Of a stretch of DNA of 64,000 nucleotides, positions 7,637 through 16,275 are shown in pieces (positions within the stretch are counted from its first letter, which is position 1; the number at the start of each line of letters is the position of its first letter). The stretch comes from Flavobacterium notoginsengisoli. Lineage in GTDB: Bacteria > Bacteroidota > Bacteroidia > Flavobacteriales > Flavobacteriaceae. The notes beneath the pieces were generated by a model. It made no database searches and was not told the origin of the DNA. It was given only the letters and a program-made list of their open reading frames with translations. The stretch spans positions 694,676-758,675 of the forward strand of contig NZ_JACHLB010000001.1 in the NCBI RefSeq assembly GCF_014207905.1, written 5' to 3'. Position numbers and translations under genes: made by a program.

Positions 7637-8111
7637 ATTCTTTAGATCCGATGGTCTCGTAATAAACATCTACAGAAAGTTTCGGCTGTTGTGATGCCAT
7701 AACGGCCAATTGATCACAACGTTCGTTTTGTGGATGATTGTTGTGACCTTTTATCCATTTAAAATCTACTTGATGTTTTCTGTATGCGATTAAAAAACGT
7801 TTCCATAAATCTGGATTTTTTTTATCCTTATAGCCTTTTTTTTCCCAGCCGAAAACCCATTTTTTTTCGACTGAATCTACGACATATTTAGAATCTGAAA
7901 CTATAAGCACTTTCATGTTTGGGTTTTTCAGTTTTTCTAAACCAACAATTACTGCCAAAAGTTCCATTCTATTATTTGTAGTCAAACGAAAACCTTCATA
8001 GAATTCTTTTTTATAAGGAGTGCCAACCAATTCCATGACTACTCCGTAACCCCCATTGCCAGGATTTCCTTTTGCCGCGCCATCTGTATATATATGTACT
8101 TCGTGATTCAT
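7635..8111 (-). CDS. rnhA: Ribonuclease HI
   Basis: Cuts the RNA strand of RNA-DNA hybrids, removing primers and R-loops. The catalytic carboxylates are Asp10 (YTDGAAKGNPG), Glu50 (NNRMELLAV), Asp73 (VSDSKYVVDS) and Asp133 (NERCDQLA), with His123 in the flexible KGHNNH loop. 158 aa is the normal length for the bacterial single-domain enzyme. It is the last gene of a minus-strand run purN, a small exported protein, rnhA; the gap to the preceding gene is 2 nt. Confidence 0.96.
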   Translation of the reverse strand: MNHEVHIYTDGAAKGNPGNGGYGVVMELVGTPYKKEFYEGFRLTTNNRMELLAVIVGLEKLKNPNMKVLIVSDSKYVVDSVEKKWVFGWEKKGYKDKKNPDLWKRFLIAYRKHQVDFKWIKGHNNHPQNERCDQLAVMASQQPKLSVDVYYETIGSKE

Positions 8112-8113
8112 TA

Positions 8114-8719
8114 TTATTTATCTGTCAATGAAATTGTTTTTATAAGATCTTCAAAAAGCAAACTGTTATCTTCTTTGCCAATTTCTTCTATAAAGTTTAA
8201 AGAAATATAGTAACCGTTTTTAAGTATATAATAACTTCTGCTACATATATTAAAAGAGTTATTTTCTTGTTTGAGACGAAACTGAACCGAAAACTTGACG
8301 ACTTTTTTTCCTGAAATCTCTACAACAGAAGGCGTGTCAATGTACTTAAAATCATTCAATGTTTTTTTTAGGTCTTCGCCAGATTGTTTAAGCTGACTTG
8401 CAAATTCTTGAATGTTTTTTGTTTTAACCTCTTGTGTTCTAATTTTTATTGTCGGAATTATTCCAGGATAAGTTTTAGGATCATATTTAACTAATGTTGC
8501 TAAACCTATAGAAGCATTAGTAGATTTTAATAAAGTCTCTAACTGTTTATCTGTAAAATTATAATTATCCAGATTTTTCAACACCTCTTCATTGCTGGTA
8601 AAAATCCATTTTTGTGGAATATCTATAGAAAATCCAATTCTCTTTATTTCTAATTTTTCTTGTGCATAAAAATTAGAAAAGATTATAAATGATATTAAGG
8701 TAAGGATAATTTTTCTCAT
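8114..8719 (-). CDS. Exported protein of unknown function (PsbP/DUF1795-like)
   Basis: 201 aa with a signal peptide (hydrophobic 3-18, ending NFYAQ) and a mature part that begins with IKRIGFSIDIPQKW and ends in LLFEDLIKTISL. A single alpha/beta domain opening with a 'polypeptide is not damaged by stress'-type FSIDIPxxW strand and closing with a helix is reminiscent of PsbP/DUF1795-type lipid- or protein-binding domains, but the match is by eye only. It sits between purN (4 nt upstream) and rnhA (2 nt downstream) and is probably cotranscribed with them. The context gives no hint at function. Confidence 0.7.
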   Translation of the reverse strand: MRKIILTLISFIIFSNFYAQEKLEIKRIGFSIDIPQKWIFTSNEEVLKNLDNYNFTDKQLETLLKSTNASIGLATLVKYDPKTYPGIIPTIKIRTQEVKTKNIQEFASQLKQSGEDLKKTLNDFKYIDTPSVVEISGKKVVKFSVQFRLKQENNSFNICSRSYYILKNGYYISLNFIEEIGKEDNSLLFEDLIKTISLTDK

Positions 8720-8723
8720 GAAA

Positions 8724-9287
8724 TTATTCCCCTAATATTCTATGAATAACCTCTGGAAAATGTTTTTGTTCCAATTCATGAATCTTCTCTGCAACTGTTT
8801 CTGGAGTATCTTCATCCGTTAATGCCACATTTGCCTGAAAAATAATTGCTCCTTCATCATAGTTTTCATTTACATAATGAATGGAGATTCCAGTCTCTTT
8901 TTCCTTGTTATTTACAATTGCTCTATGAATGTGCATTCCGTACATTCCTTTGCCTCCATAATTAGGTAAAAGCGCTGGATGAATGTTTATTATTTTATTT
9001 GGATACTGTTCAATTATGTTCTCAGGAAATTTTAAAAGAAAACCAGCAAGAACTATCAAATCCGGGTCGATTTTTTGTATTTTTTGTAAGACATTACGCT
9101 CTAAAAGTTCGTTTTTTGAGAAGATTTCGACAGGAATTTGATGATTTTTTGCTCTTTCGATCACTTTTGCCGAAGCATTATTTGTAAAAACAGAAACCAC
9201 CTTTGCAATTTCGATATTCGAAAAGTATTTTATAATGTTCTCTGCGTTAGTTCCTGATCCTGAGGCAAAAACGATAATTTTTTTCAT
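8724..9287 (-). CDS. purN: Phosphoribosylglycinamide formyltransferase
   Basis: Transfers a formyl group from 10-formyl-tetrahydrofolate to GAR, the third step of purine synthesis. 187 aa. The phosphate-binding N-terminus ASGSGTNAENI (8-18) and the catalytic set Asn101, His103 (NIHPALLPNYGGKGMYG) and Asp144 (NENYDEGAIIFQ) are intact. It heads the minus-strand run with the exported protein and rnhA and is divergent from acpP, an arrangement common in Flavobacterium. Confidence 0.95.
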   Translation of the reverse strand: MKKIIVFASGSGTNAENIIKYFSNIEIAKVVSVFTNNASAKVIERAKNHQIPVEIFSKNELLERNVLQKIQKIDPDLIVLAGFLLKFPENIIEQYPNKIINIHPALLPNYGGKGMYGMHIHRAIVNNKEKETGISIHYVNENYDEGAIIFQANVALTDEDTPETVAEKIHELEQKHFPEVIHRILGE

Positions 9288-9403
9288 AAAGTTGTGTGTT
9301 TTGAGACTGCAAAAAACGGAATAAAAATCGAAAATAAATAGCTTTGAAAGACCTTTCTTGAAATTAATTTTATAAATTAGTGTTACATTTATAAACTAAA
9401 TAG

Positions 9404-9432
9404 TTGTTTTAAAATAAAGTTTTTTATTTTTG
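9404..9432 (+). promoter_or_regulatory. Promoter of acpP
   Basis: TTG (9404-9406), 18-nt spacer, TATTTTTG (9425-9432), 30 nt before the ATG. Confidence 0.55.
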
Positions 9433-9462
9433 CCAACAAATTAAATTCTAAAATTAAAGATT

Positions 9463-9699
9463 ATGTCAGACATTGCATCAAGAGTAAAAGCGATTATCGT
9501 AGACAAATTAGGTGTTGACGAAAACGAAGTTGTAACAGAAGCAAGCTTCACTAATGATTTGGGAGCTGACTCATTAGACACTGTTGAGCTTATTATGGAA
9601 TTCGAAAAAGAATTTGATATTCAAATTCCAGACGATCAAGCAGAAAACATTGCTACTGTTGGTCAAGCTATTTCTTATATCGAGGAAGCTAAAAAATAA
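9463..9699 (+). CDS. acpP: Acyl carrier protein
   Basis: 78 aa acidic helical carrier of the growing acyl chain in type II fatty acid synthesis. The phosphopantetheine attachment site is Ser37 in [15 protein letters not shown]. It starts the acpP-fabF-rnc order typical of bacteria, but a long hairpin with a T run lies between it and fabF, so ACP can be made in excess of the ketosynthase. Confidence 0.97.
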   Translation: MSDIASRVKAIIVDKLGVDENEVVTEASFTNDLGADSLDTVELIMEFEKEFDIQIPDDQAENIATVGQAISYIEEAKK

Positions 9700-9810
9700 T
9701 AATACCACACCCGATTTTTAAAAATTCCAAATTTAAATTTCCAAATCCCAAAATTGGAATTTGTTTTTTGAAAAATTGGAATTTTTAAAATCGGGTGTTA
9801 TTATTTTTTT
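9698..9810 (+). terminator. Long hairpin after acpP, probable (partial) terminator
   Basis: ACACCCGATTTTTAAAAATTCCAA (starting 9707) pairs with TTGGAATTTTTAAAATCGGGTGTT (9777-9800) with one bulge; the arms extend through TAATAATA/TTATTA to a T run at 9803-9810. A smaller AAATTTCCAA/TTGGAATTT stem sits inside. The arms are far longer than a normal terminator and share the AATTCCAAATT word with 7021-7140. Confidence 0.65.
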
Positions 9811-9936
9811 AAATTTAAAAGTTCGATTGATTTTCAATCAAAAAGATATATTTATATTGTAATTCCCATGGCTCTTACGTAACAAATAGTTAAGAAAGCG
9901 TGGGTTTTATTTGTTTAAAGTACAAAACACATATTT

Positions 9937-11190
9937 ATGGCATTAAGGCGAGTTGTTGTAACAGGATTAGGTGCACTTACTCCTATCGGGAATAATATCC
10001 AAGAATATTGGGATGCACTTGTGAATGGGGTTAGCGGAGCGGCTCCTATAACATATTATGATACAGAAAAGCATAAAACGAAATTTGCCTGCGAAGTGAA
10101 AAACTTCAATATTGAAGATTACATGGATCGCAAGGAATCTCGTAGATTAGATAAATTTGCACAATACGCTATTGCTGCTAGTGATGAAGCTATTAAAGAT
10201 GCTGGAATTACAAATGATAACGTAAACAAACAAAGAGTTGGTGTTATCTGGGGAGCAGGAATTGGAGGTTTAGAAACTTTCCAAGAAGAGGTATTGTATT
10301 ATGCAAAAGGTGATGGAACTCCAAAGTTTAATCCGTTCTTTATTCCAAAAATGATTGCCGATATTGCTCCTGCGCATATTTCTATGCGTAATGGTTATAT
10401 GGGACCAAATTATACTACGGTTTCTGCTTGTGCGTCTTCTGCAAATGCATTAATCGATGCTTTCAACTACATTCGTTTAGGAATGTGTGATGTTATTGTT
10501 TCTGGTGGTTCTGAAGCTGCTGTAACAATTGCAGGTATGGGTGGTTTCAGCTCAATGCACGCTTTATCTACAAGAAACGAAAGTCCAGAAACAGCTTCAA
10601 GACCTTTTGACGCAACTAGAGATGGTTTTGTTTTAGGAGAAGGAGCAGGAGCTTTGGTTCTTGAAGATTACGAACACGCTAAAGCAAGAGGTGCAAAAAT
10701 CTATTGCGAAATTGGCGGTGGCGGAATGTCATCTGATGCTTACCATTTAACAGCACCACATCCAGAAGGAATTGGAGTAATTGCAGTAATGGAAAATACT
10801 TTAAGAGATGCAGGAATGACTCCAGATCAAGTTGACCATATTAACACTCACGGAACTTCGACTCCATTAGGAGATGTTGCTGAGTTAAAAGCGATCAGTG
10901 CAGTTTTTGGTGATCATGCTAAAAATATCAATATCAATTCAACAAAATCAATGACAGGACACTTACTTGGTGCTGCTGGTGCTATTGAAGCAATTGCTTC
11001 TATTTTAGCAATGCAACACGGGATTGTTCCTCCAACGATTAACCATACAGTAGTTGACGAAAATATTGATCCATCTTTAAACCTTACTTTAAACAAACCT
11101 CAAAAAAGAGAGGTAAATGTTGCTATGAGTAATACATTTGGTTTTGGTGGACACAATGCTTGCGTATTGTTTAAAAAATTAGCTGACTAA
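9937..11190 (+). CDS. fabF: Beta-ketoacyl-ACP synthase II
   Basis: Condenses malonyl-ACP with acyl-ACP in fatty acid elongation. 417 aa, two-lobed thiolase fold. The Cys-His-His triad is visible: Cys165 (VSACASSANA), His305 (NTHGTSTPLGD) and His342 (KSMTGHLLGAAG). The C-terminal NTFGFGGHNACVLF motif is complete. ATG 9937 is preceded by an A-rich leader; rnc starts 9 nt after its stop. Confidence 0.97.
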   Translation: MALRRVVVTGLGALTPIGNNIQEYWDALVNGVSGAAPITYYDTEKHKTKFACEVKNFNIEDYMDRKESRRLDKFAQYAIAASDEAIKDAGITNDNVNKQRVGVIWGAGIGGLETFQEEVLYYAKGDGTPKFNPFFIPKMIADIAPAHISMRNGYMGPNYTTVSACASSANALIDAFNYIRLGMCDVIVSGGSEAAVTIAGMGGFSSMHALSTRNESPETASRPFDATRDGFVLGEGAGALVLEDYEHAKARGAKIYCEIGGGGMSSDAYHLTAPHPEGIGVIAVMENTLRDAGMTPDQVDHINTHGTSTPLGDVAELKAISAVFGDHAKNININSTKSMTGHLLGAAGAIEAIASILAMQHGIVPPTINHTVVDENIDPSLNLTLNKPQKREVNVAMSNTFGFGGHNACVLFKKLAD

Positions 11191-11199
11191 TTTCTGTAT

Positions 11200-11940
11200 A
11201 TGAATATTATCAAAAAAATATTTTCTAAATCCCGTTCTCTAGAAGACGGGATTTTTTTTGACACTATTCAGAAAATTCTTGGTTTTCAGCCAACAAACAT
11301 TGATTTTTATAGAAGAGCATTTACACATCGCTCGTCTAATAAGTTAGATCAAAATGGCCAGCCTATTAATTATGAGCGATTAGAATTTTTAGGAGATGCT
11401 ATGTTAAGTGCTGTCATTGCTGCACATTTATTTAATAAAGCTCCAAATGGCGACGAAGGTTATTTAACCAAAATGCGTTCAAAAATTGTAAGCCGTGAGC
11501 ATTTGAACGAATTAGGAAAGGATTTGAATTTAGTGCAATTTGTAGAGAGTAAAGTGCCAATTCAACATTTTGGAGAAAACATTCACGGTAATATTTTTGA
11601 ATCTTTAATTGGAGCAATTTACCTTGATAAGGGATATACTTTTTGCGAGAAATTTATCGAGAAAAGAGTGGTTACACCTTATGTTGATATTGCTCGATTG
11701 GAGGGTAAAGTTATAAGTTATAAAAGTCTTGTTATTGAATGGTGCCAAAAAGAAAAAAGAGTTTTTCATTATGACATTTTTGAAGATAACGGAATAGACG
11801 GACAGCGTTTATTTGGTGTAAAGCTTAGTATTGATGATAAAGTTGTTGCAAGAGCGAGAGCAACTTCTAAAAAGAAAGCTGAAGAAAAAGCATCACAAAG
11901 AGCTTATTTTGCGTTTCAAGAAAAAATTGACAAGAAATAG
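11200..11940 (+). CDS. rnc: Ribonuclease III
   Basis: Cleaves double-stranded RNA in rRNA and mRNA processing. 246 aa. The RNase III signature NYERLEFLGDAML (about 58-70) and the second acidic cluster HGNIFESLIGAIYLD (about 128-142) are intact, followed by a C-terminal double-stranded RNA-binding domain (about 170-240, ending in ATSKKKAEEKASQRAYF). Begins 9 nt after fabF, so coupled to it. Confidence 0.96.
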   Translation: MNIIKKIFSKSRSLEDGIFFDTIQKILGFQPTNIDFYRRAFTHRSSNKLDQNGQPINYERLEFLGDAMLSAVIAAHLFNKAPNGDEGYLTKMRSKIVSREHLNELGKDLNLVQFVESKVPIQHFGENIHGNIFESLIGAIYLDKGYTFCEKFIEKRVVTPYVDIARLEGKVISYKSLVIEWCQKEKRVFHYDIFEDNGIDGQRLFGVKLSIDDKVVARARATSKKKAEEKASQRAYFAFQEKIDKK

Positions 11941-12016
11941 CTGCAAAAATGTTGTAAGTATCACAAGGCTACATCGTTTTCGTTTATAATTTAACAAAAC
12001 AAGCATGTCATAACTG

Positions 12017-12046
12017 TTGATGCTCCGTTTAGAAATAGTATATTTA
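12017..12046 (+). promoter_or_regulatory. Promoter of the IPExxxVDY-pyk operon
   Basis: TTG (12017-12019), 19-nt spacer, TATATTTA (12039-12046; last base off consensus), 20 nt before ATG 12066. Confidence 0.4.
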
Positions 12047-12065
12047 CAACTTGATTTTTCAAGAC

Positions 12066-12554
12066 ATGGCTATTCATAAATTGGATTTAGACGAATTTGA
12101 CGAAATTGATTATTATTTAATGGCAATTCATACTTCATTAGAAGATTATAGATTAGCCTATTTTATCAATAAAATCCTTCCGATAAACTTAAGTAAGAGC
12201 AAAAACGAGATCCATGCTCAAACTAAGGAAGGTGAAGCAAATTTTTCCAGATTCTATTATTATGATGAAGAAAAAGCTGTTTCCTGGAATTTAATTCAGA
12301 ATAAAAATGAAATCATTTCGGTGAGTACAAATGATTTTCAGAATTTGTTTTCTAATGAAACAAGTGAGGTTTCGACAACAATTCATTTACTTCCTGAATT
12401 TAAAAAAGTCGATTTTTTCCTGAAAATTGATAATAGCGAAGAGGCGCTTGATTTTTCAGAAATTCAACAAAAATTAAAAACAATCGAAAGTATTGCAGCA
12501 ATTTATGCTGTTGATACGGACAATATAAAATCAAAAAACAATCTAATTTTTTAA
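12066..12554 (+). CDS. IPExxxVDY family protein
   Basis: 162 aa from ATG 12066; a TTG five codons earlier is a weaker start. It begins MAIHKLDLDEFDEIDYYLMAIHTSLEDYRLAYFINK and carries the family motif as LLPEFKKVDFFLKI near residue 113. This is a small Bacteroidetes family of unknown function, usually found directly before pyruvate kinase. Here pyk follows 5 nt after the stop, so the two are cotranscribed. The protein is acidic, has no signal peptide or membrane segment, and shows no catalytic motif that I recognise. Confidence 0.85.
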   Translation: MAIHKLDLDEFDEIDYYLMAIHTSLEDYRLAYFINKILPINLSKSKNEIHAQTKEGEANFSRFYYYDEEKAVSWNLIQNKNEIISVSTNDFQNLFSNETSEVSTTIHLLPEFKKVDFFLKIDNSEEALDFSEIQQKLKTIESIAAIYAVDTDNIKSKNNLIF

Positions 12555-12559
12555 AAAAA

Positions 12560-13993
12560 ATGCTAACAAACAAGAAAACCAAAATTGTTGCTACACTTGG
12601 CCCCGCTTGTAGTACAAGAGAGATCATTAAAGATATGATCGAAGCAGGTGTTAATGTGTTTAGAATCAATTTTTCGCATGCAGATTACGAAGGAGTAAAA
12701 GAAAAGATTAATATCATCAGAGGCCTAAACGAAGAGTTTGGTTACACTACAGCAATCTTAGGAGATTTGCAAGGACCAAAACTTAGAGTTGGTGTAATGG
12801 AAGAAGGAACTGTTGTAAATGATGGTGATGAAATTACTTTTACAACTGCAGAAGATATTATCGGAACATCAAAAAGAGTGTTCATGAAATATCAAAATTT
12901 CCCAAATGATGTTAACGCAGGAGAGCGCATTTTGCTTGACGACGGTAAACTTATTTTCGAAATTGTTTCAACAGATAAAAAAACAGAAGTTGTTGCTAAA
13001 GTTATTCAAGGAGGAGAATTAAAATCTAAAAAAGGGGTTAATCTTCCAAACACAAAAATTTCTTTACCAGCTTTAACTGAAAAAGATATTGCTGATGCGA
13101 TTTTCGCAATCGAGCAAAAAGTAGACTGGATCGCACTTTCATTCGTGAAAACTCCTCGCGATTTACAAGATTTACAAGAATTAATCGCTAAACATTCTGA
13201 GGTTAAAATTCCAATCGTAGCTAAAATTGAAATGCCAGAAGCTCTTGAGAATATGGATAAAATTGTAGCATATTGCGACGGTTTAATGGTTGCTCGTGGA
13301 GATCTTGGTGTTGAGCTTCCTGCTCACGAAGTGCCATTGGTACAAAAAGATTTGATCAGAAGAGCAAAAACTGCTAGAATTCCTGTTATCGTTGCTACAC
13401 AAATGATGGAAACAATGATTACAAGTTTAACTCCAACAAGAGCAGAGGTAAATGACGTTGCTAACTCAGTAATGGACGGAGCAGATGCTGTAATGTTGTC
13501 TGGAGAAACTGCAACTGGAAATTACCCAGTTCAAGTAATTCAAAGAATGGCACAAATTTGTGAGGCTGTTGAGAATTCACCACTTATTCAGGTACCTCAA
13601 AATACGCCACAAATTAAAACAAACCGTTTTGTAACTAAAACAGTTTGTCACCAAGCAGCTTTATTAGCTAACGAAATTGAAGCTAAAGCAATTTGTACTT
13701 TAACAAACAGCGGTTATACAGCTTTCCAAATTTCAGCTTGGAGACCATCTACAGCTCATATTTTAGTATTTACTTCAAACAGAAGAATCTTAACACAATT
13801 GAACTTATTATGGGGAGTTAAATCTTTCTACTATGATAATGACGAAAGTACAGATGATACTGTAACAGATGTAAATCAAATTGCAGTTGAAAAAGGATAT
13901 GCACAAAAAGGAGATTATTTAATCAATCTTGCTGCAATGCCAATTAAAGAAAAAGGAATGGTTAATACAATGAGAGTATCTCAAATCGACTAA
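12560..13993 (+). CDS. pyk: Pyruvate kinase
   Basis: Makes pyruvate and ATP from phosphoenolpyruvate and ADP, the last step of glycolysis. 477 aa. Visible family motifs: KIVATLGPACSTREII (8-23), RINFSHADYEG (35-45), GDLQGPKLRVG, IALSFVKTPRDL, the catalytic-lysine block VAKIEMPEALENMD (about 220-233), MVARGDLGVELP and MLSGETATGNYPV. The C-terminal domain is complete. Translationally close to the IPExxxVDY gene and closed by a strong terminator. Confidence 0.97.
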   Translation: MLTNKKTKIVATLGPACSTREIIKDMIEAGVNVFRINFSHADYEGVKEKINIIRGLNEEFGYTTAILGDLQGPKLRVGVMEEGTVVNDGDEITFTTAEDIIGTSKRVFMKYQNFPNDVNAGERILLDDGKLIFEIVSTDKKTEVVAKVIQGGELKSKKGVNLPNTKISLPALTEKDIADAIFAIEQKVDWIALSFVKTPRDLQDLQELIAKHSEVKIPIVAKIEMPEALENMDKIVAYCDGLMVARGDLGVELPAHEVPLVQKDLIRRAKTARIPVIVATQMMETMITSLTPTRAEVNDVANSVMDGADAVMLSGETATGNYPVQVIQRMAQICEAVENSPLIQVPQNTPQIKTNRFVTKTVCHQAALLANEIEAKAICTLTNSGYTAFQISAWRPSTAHILVFTSNRRILTQLNLLWGVKSFYYDNDESTDDTVTDVNQIAVEKGYAQKGDYLINLAAMPIKEKGMVNTMRVSQID

Positions 13994-14015
13994 TATTTCT
14001 TTATACAATATTTCG

Positions 14016-14049
14016 AAAAGGGCTGTCTTAAAAGACAGCCCTTTTTTTG
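14016..14049 (+). terminator. Intrinsic terminator of pyk
   Basis: GGGCTGTCT (14020-14028), TAAA loop, AGACAGCCC (14033-14041), then seven T. Confidence 0.92.
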
Positions 14050-14221
14050 TTTTAATACTTTTTTAATTATTATTTCAAGTTTAAATTATAATAAATCAGG
14101 TTTCATTTGATCAACTATTTAGAAATTTCCATTCCGTTTTGCCATAAAACATACTTTAAATAGTTTTTAATACAAGTTTATCTAAAAAAACAATTAGAGC
14201 TATTTTCCTGCATATTTACTG

Positions 14222-14420
14222 TGTTTCATTTTGTAAAATGAAACATTTTGGTGCAAATTCTAAATTTTTGTTGTTTCATTTTATAATATGAAACAAGCTC
14301 ATGCCGAATAAATACTGTTGTTCGCTTTTTTATTAGTTAATTTTGAGTCACTTAAAAAAAAGTTAAAAAATATTTTGTTTCAGATTTTAATTCAAAATGA
14401 ATTTGAAACATATAGAAAAA
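14222..14420. promoter_or_regulatory. Array of GTTTCAT/ATGAAAC operator-like palindromes before the sulfatase cluster
   Basis: The gap between pyk and the sulfatase (14050-14533) has no gene but holds repeated inverted sites. Site 1: TGTTTCATTTT (14222-14232) and AAAATGAAACA (14235-14245), perfect 11-bp arms. Site 2: TTGTTTCAT (14271-14279) and ATGAAACAA (14288-14296). Site 3 is looser: TGTTTCA near 14376 and TGAAACA ending near 14410; a single ATGAAAC follows near 14420. This looks like the control region of the whole downstream cluster. The regulator is not identified in the window. Confidence 0.65.
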
Positions 14421-14533
14421 TGAAACTTTAATTAAGAGATATTTTTCGAAAGCTTACCCATAATTTCCCATTTGTTTTTTTGGATTTACGATCTCATACA
14501 TATAACAAGAATCATTAACGAATTTTTATTATC

Positions 14534-16216
14534 ATGAAACAAATCAAATTAAAATGCGGATTTATAAATACTATAATGGTATTTACACTACTGTTTTTTG
14601 CAGGAGTTTCTGTTACGGCTCAGAGCAAGAAACCTAATATTTTGATTATCTGGGGAGATGATATCGGTACAACCAATATAAGTGCTTATAGTGATGGACT
14701 TATGGGTTTCACAACACCTAATATTGATCGACTTGCGAATGAAGGATTACGGTTCTTACATTATTATGGAGAACAGAGCTGTACAGCGGGACGTGCGGCA
14801 TTTTTAACAGGACAGCATGGTCTGAGAACCGGATTAACAAAAGTTGGCTTTCCTGGTGCACCAATGGGAATGAGCCAGTTAGATCCTTCTATAGGAGGAA
14901 TAATGAAAAACCTTGGCTATGTAACAGGACAATTTGGTAAAAACCACGTTGGTGATCGTAACGAAAGCTTGCCAACAGTAAATGGTTTTGATGAATTTTT
15001 TGGAAATCTGTATCACTTAAATGCAGAAGAAGAACCAGAATTGCCAGATTACCCTAAAGATCCTGAATACTTGAAAAAATTTGGACCAAGAGGAGTTCTA
15101 AAATGTACTGCAACCAATGTTGACGATCCGACAACTGACCCTCGTTTTGGAAGAGTAGGAAAACAAAAAATTGAAGATACAGGCGCATTAACTAAAAAAA
15201 GAATGGAAACTGTAGATGACGAAACATCTGCAGCTGCAATTGATTTTATAAAAAGACAAAATGCTGCTGGAAAACCATTTTTCTGCTGGTTTAATTCAAC
15301 TCGTATGCATTTCAGAACACATGTTAGAGCAGAACACAGAGGAAGATATACTCATGGCGACAGCGAATATATTGACGGTATGATCGAACATGATGAAACT
15401 ATTGGAAGTATTTTAAAAATCTTAGATGATTTAGGAATTGCTGATAATACTATAGTCGTGTATTCTACAGATAATGGTCCTCATATGAATACATGGCCAG
15501 ATGGTGCAATGACGCCATTTCGTTCAGAAAAAAACACGAACTGGGAAGGAGCTTTCCGTGTACCATGTATTGTACGTTGGCCTGGAGTTATTAAACCAGG
15601 AACTGTAACTACTGAATTAATGAGTCATAATGACTGGATGCCAACTTTAGCTTCTATAGCTGGTGAGCCAGATTTGACTAAAAAACTACTGACAGGTTAT
15701 ACAGCTAATGGCAAAAACTATAAAGTGCATTTAGACGGTTATGATCAAAGCGAATTTTTACGCGGTAAAACGAAAAAAAGTGCGAGAGATAAATTTTTCT
15801 ACACAGACGATGATGGTCTCTTGGTCGCGTTGAGAGAAGGAGATTATAAATACGTTTTTGCAGAGCAGCGTTTAGAAGGTACAATGGGAGTTTGGGCAGA
15901 ACCCTTTACGAAATTACGTTTGCAAAAAACATTCAATCTGTTTCAAGATCCTTTTGAAAGAGCAGATATCACTTCAAATACATTTTGGGACTGGCAGATG
16001 AATCATGTAGGTTCTATGTATGGTGCCATACAAGATGTAGTTGTTTTTGCCGAAACATTTAAAGAATATCCGCCTAGATCAATTCCGCCAAGTTTCTCAG
16101 CTTATACTATTATGGAAGAAGCCATAAAAGATATTAAAACAAAACAATATGTTGAAAAAAATGTATTGCCTAAAGTAAAAGAAGAAGCTCAAGAATCGGC
16201 CAAAAAGAAAAAATAA
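14534..16216 (+). CDS. Secreted sulfatase (formylglycine type)
   Basis: Hydrolyses sulfate esters, or possibly phosphonate esters, outside the cytoplasm. 560 aa with a signal peptide (hydrophobic 12-28, ending VTAQ at 30). The sulfatase fold begins PNILIIWGDDIGTTN with metal ligands Asp42 and Asp43. The maturation motif is Cys83-Thr-Ala-Gly-Arg87, the CxAxR form that needs a formylglycine-generating enzyme. No such enzyme is in the window. The second metal site is STDNGPH near 312. No TonB receptor/SusD pair or glycosidase is adjacent, so this is not a typical polysaccharide locus. First gene of a plus-strand cluster running to 23.8 kb. Confidence 0.92.
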   Translation: MKQIKLKCGFINTIMVFTLLFFAGVSVTAQSKKPNILIIWGDDIGTTNISAYSDGLMGFTTPNIDRLANEGLRFLHYYGEQSCTAGRAAFLTGQHGLRTGLTKVGFPGAPMGMSQLDPSIGGIMKNLGYVTGQFGKNHVGDRNESLPTVNGFDEFFGNLYHLNAEEEPELPDYPKDPEYLKKFGPRGVLKCTATNVDDPTTDPRFGRVGKQKIEDTGALTKKRMETVDDETSAAAIDFIKRQNAAGKPFFCWFNSTRMHFRTHVRAEHRGRYTHGDSEYIDGMIEHDETIGSILKILDDLGIADNTIVVYSTDNGPHMNTWPDGAMTPFRSEKNTNWEGAFRVPCIVRWPGVIKPGTVTTELMSHNDWMPTLASIAGEPDLTKKLLTGYTANGKNYKVHLDGYDQSEFLRGKTKKSARDKFFYTDDDGLLVALREGDYKYVFAEQRLEGTMGVWAEPFTKLRLQKTFNLFQDPFERADITSNTFWDWQMNHVGSMYGAIQDVVVFAETFKEYPPRSIPPSFSAYTIMEEAIKDIKTKQYVEKNVLPKVKEEAQESAKKKK

Positions 16217-16226
16217 TAATCCTATA

Positions 16227-16256
16227 AGAGACTCAGGCTGTTTGGTCTGAATCTCT
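16227..16256 (+). other. Intergenic stem-loop between sulfatase and phosphatase genes
   Basis: AGAGACTCAGGC (16227-16238) pairs with GTCTGAATCTCT (16245-16256) with two G-U type pairs. No T run follows, so an mRNA-stabilising or processing hairpin is more likely than a terminator. Confidence 0.45.
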
Positions 16257-16275
16257 TCCATAAAATAAAATCACC

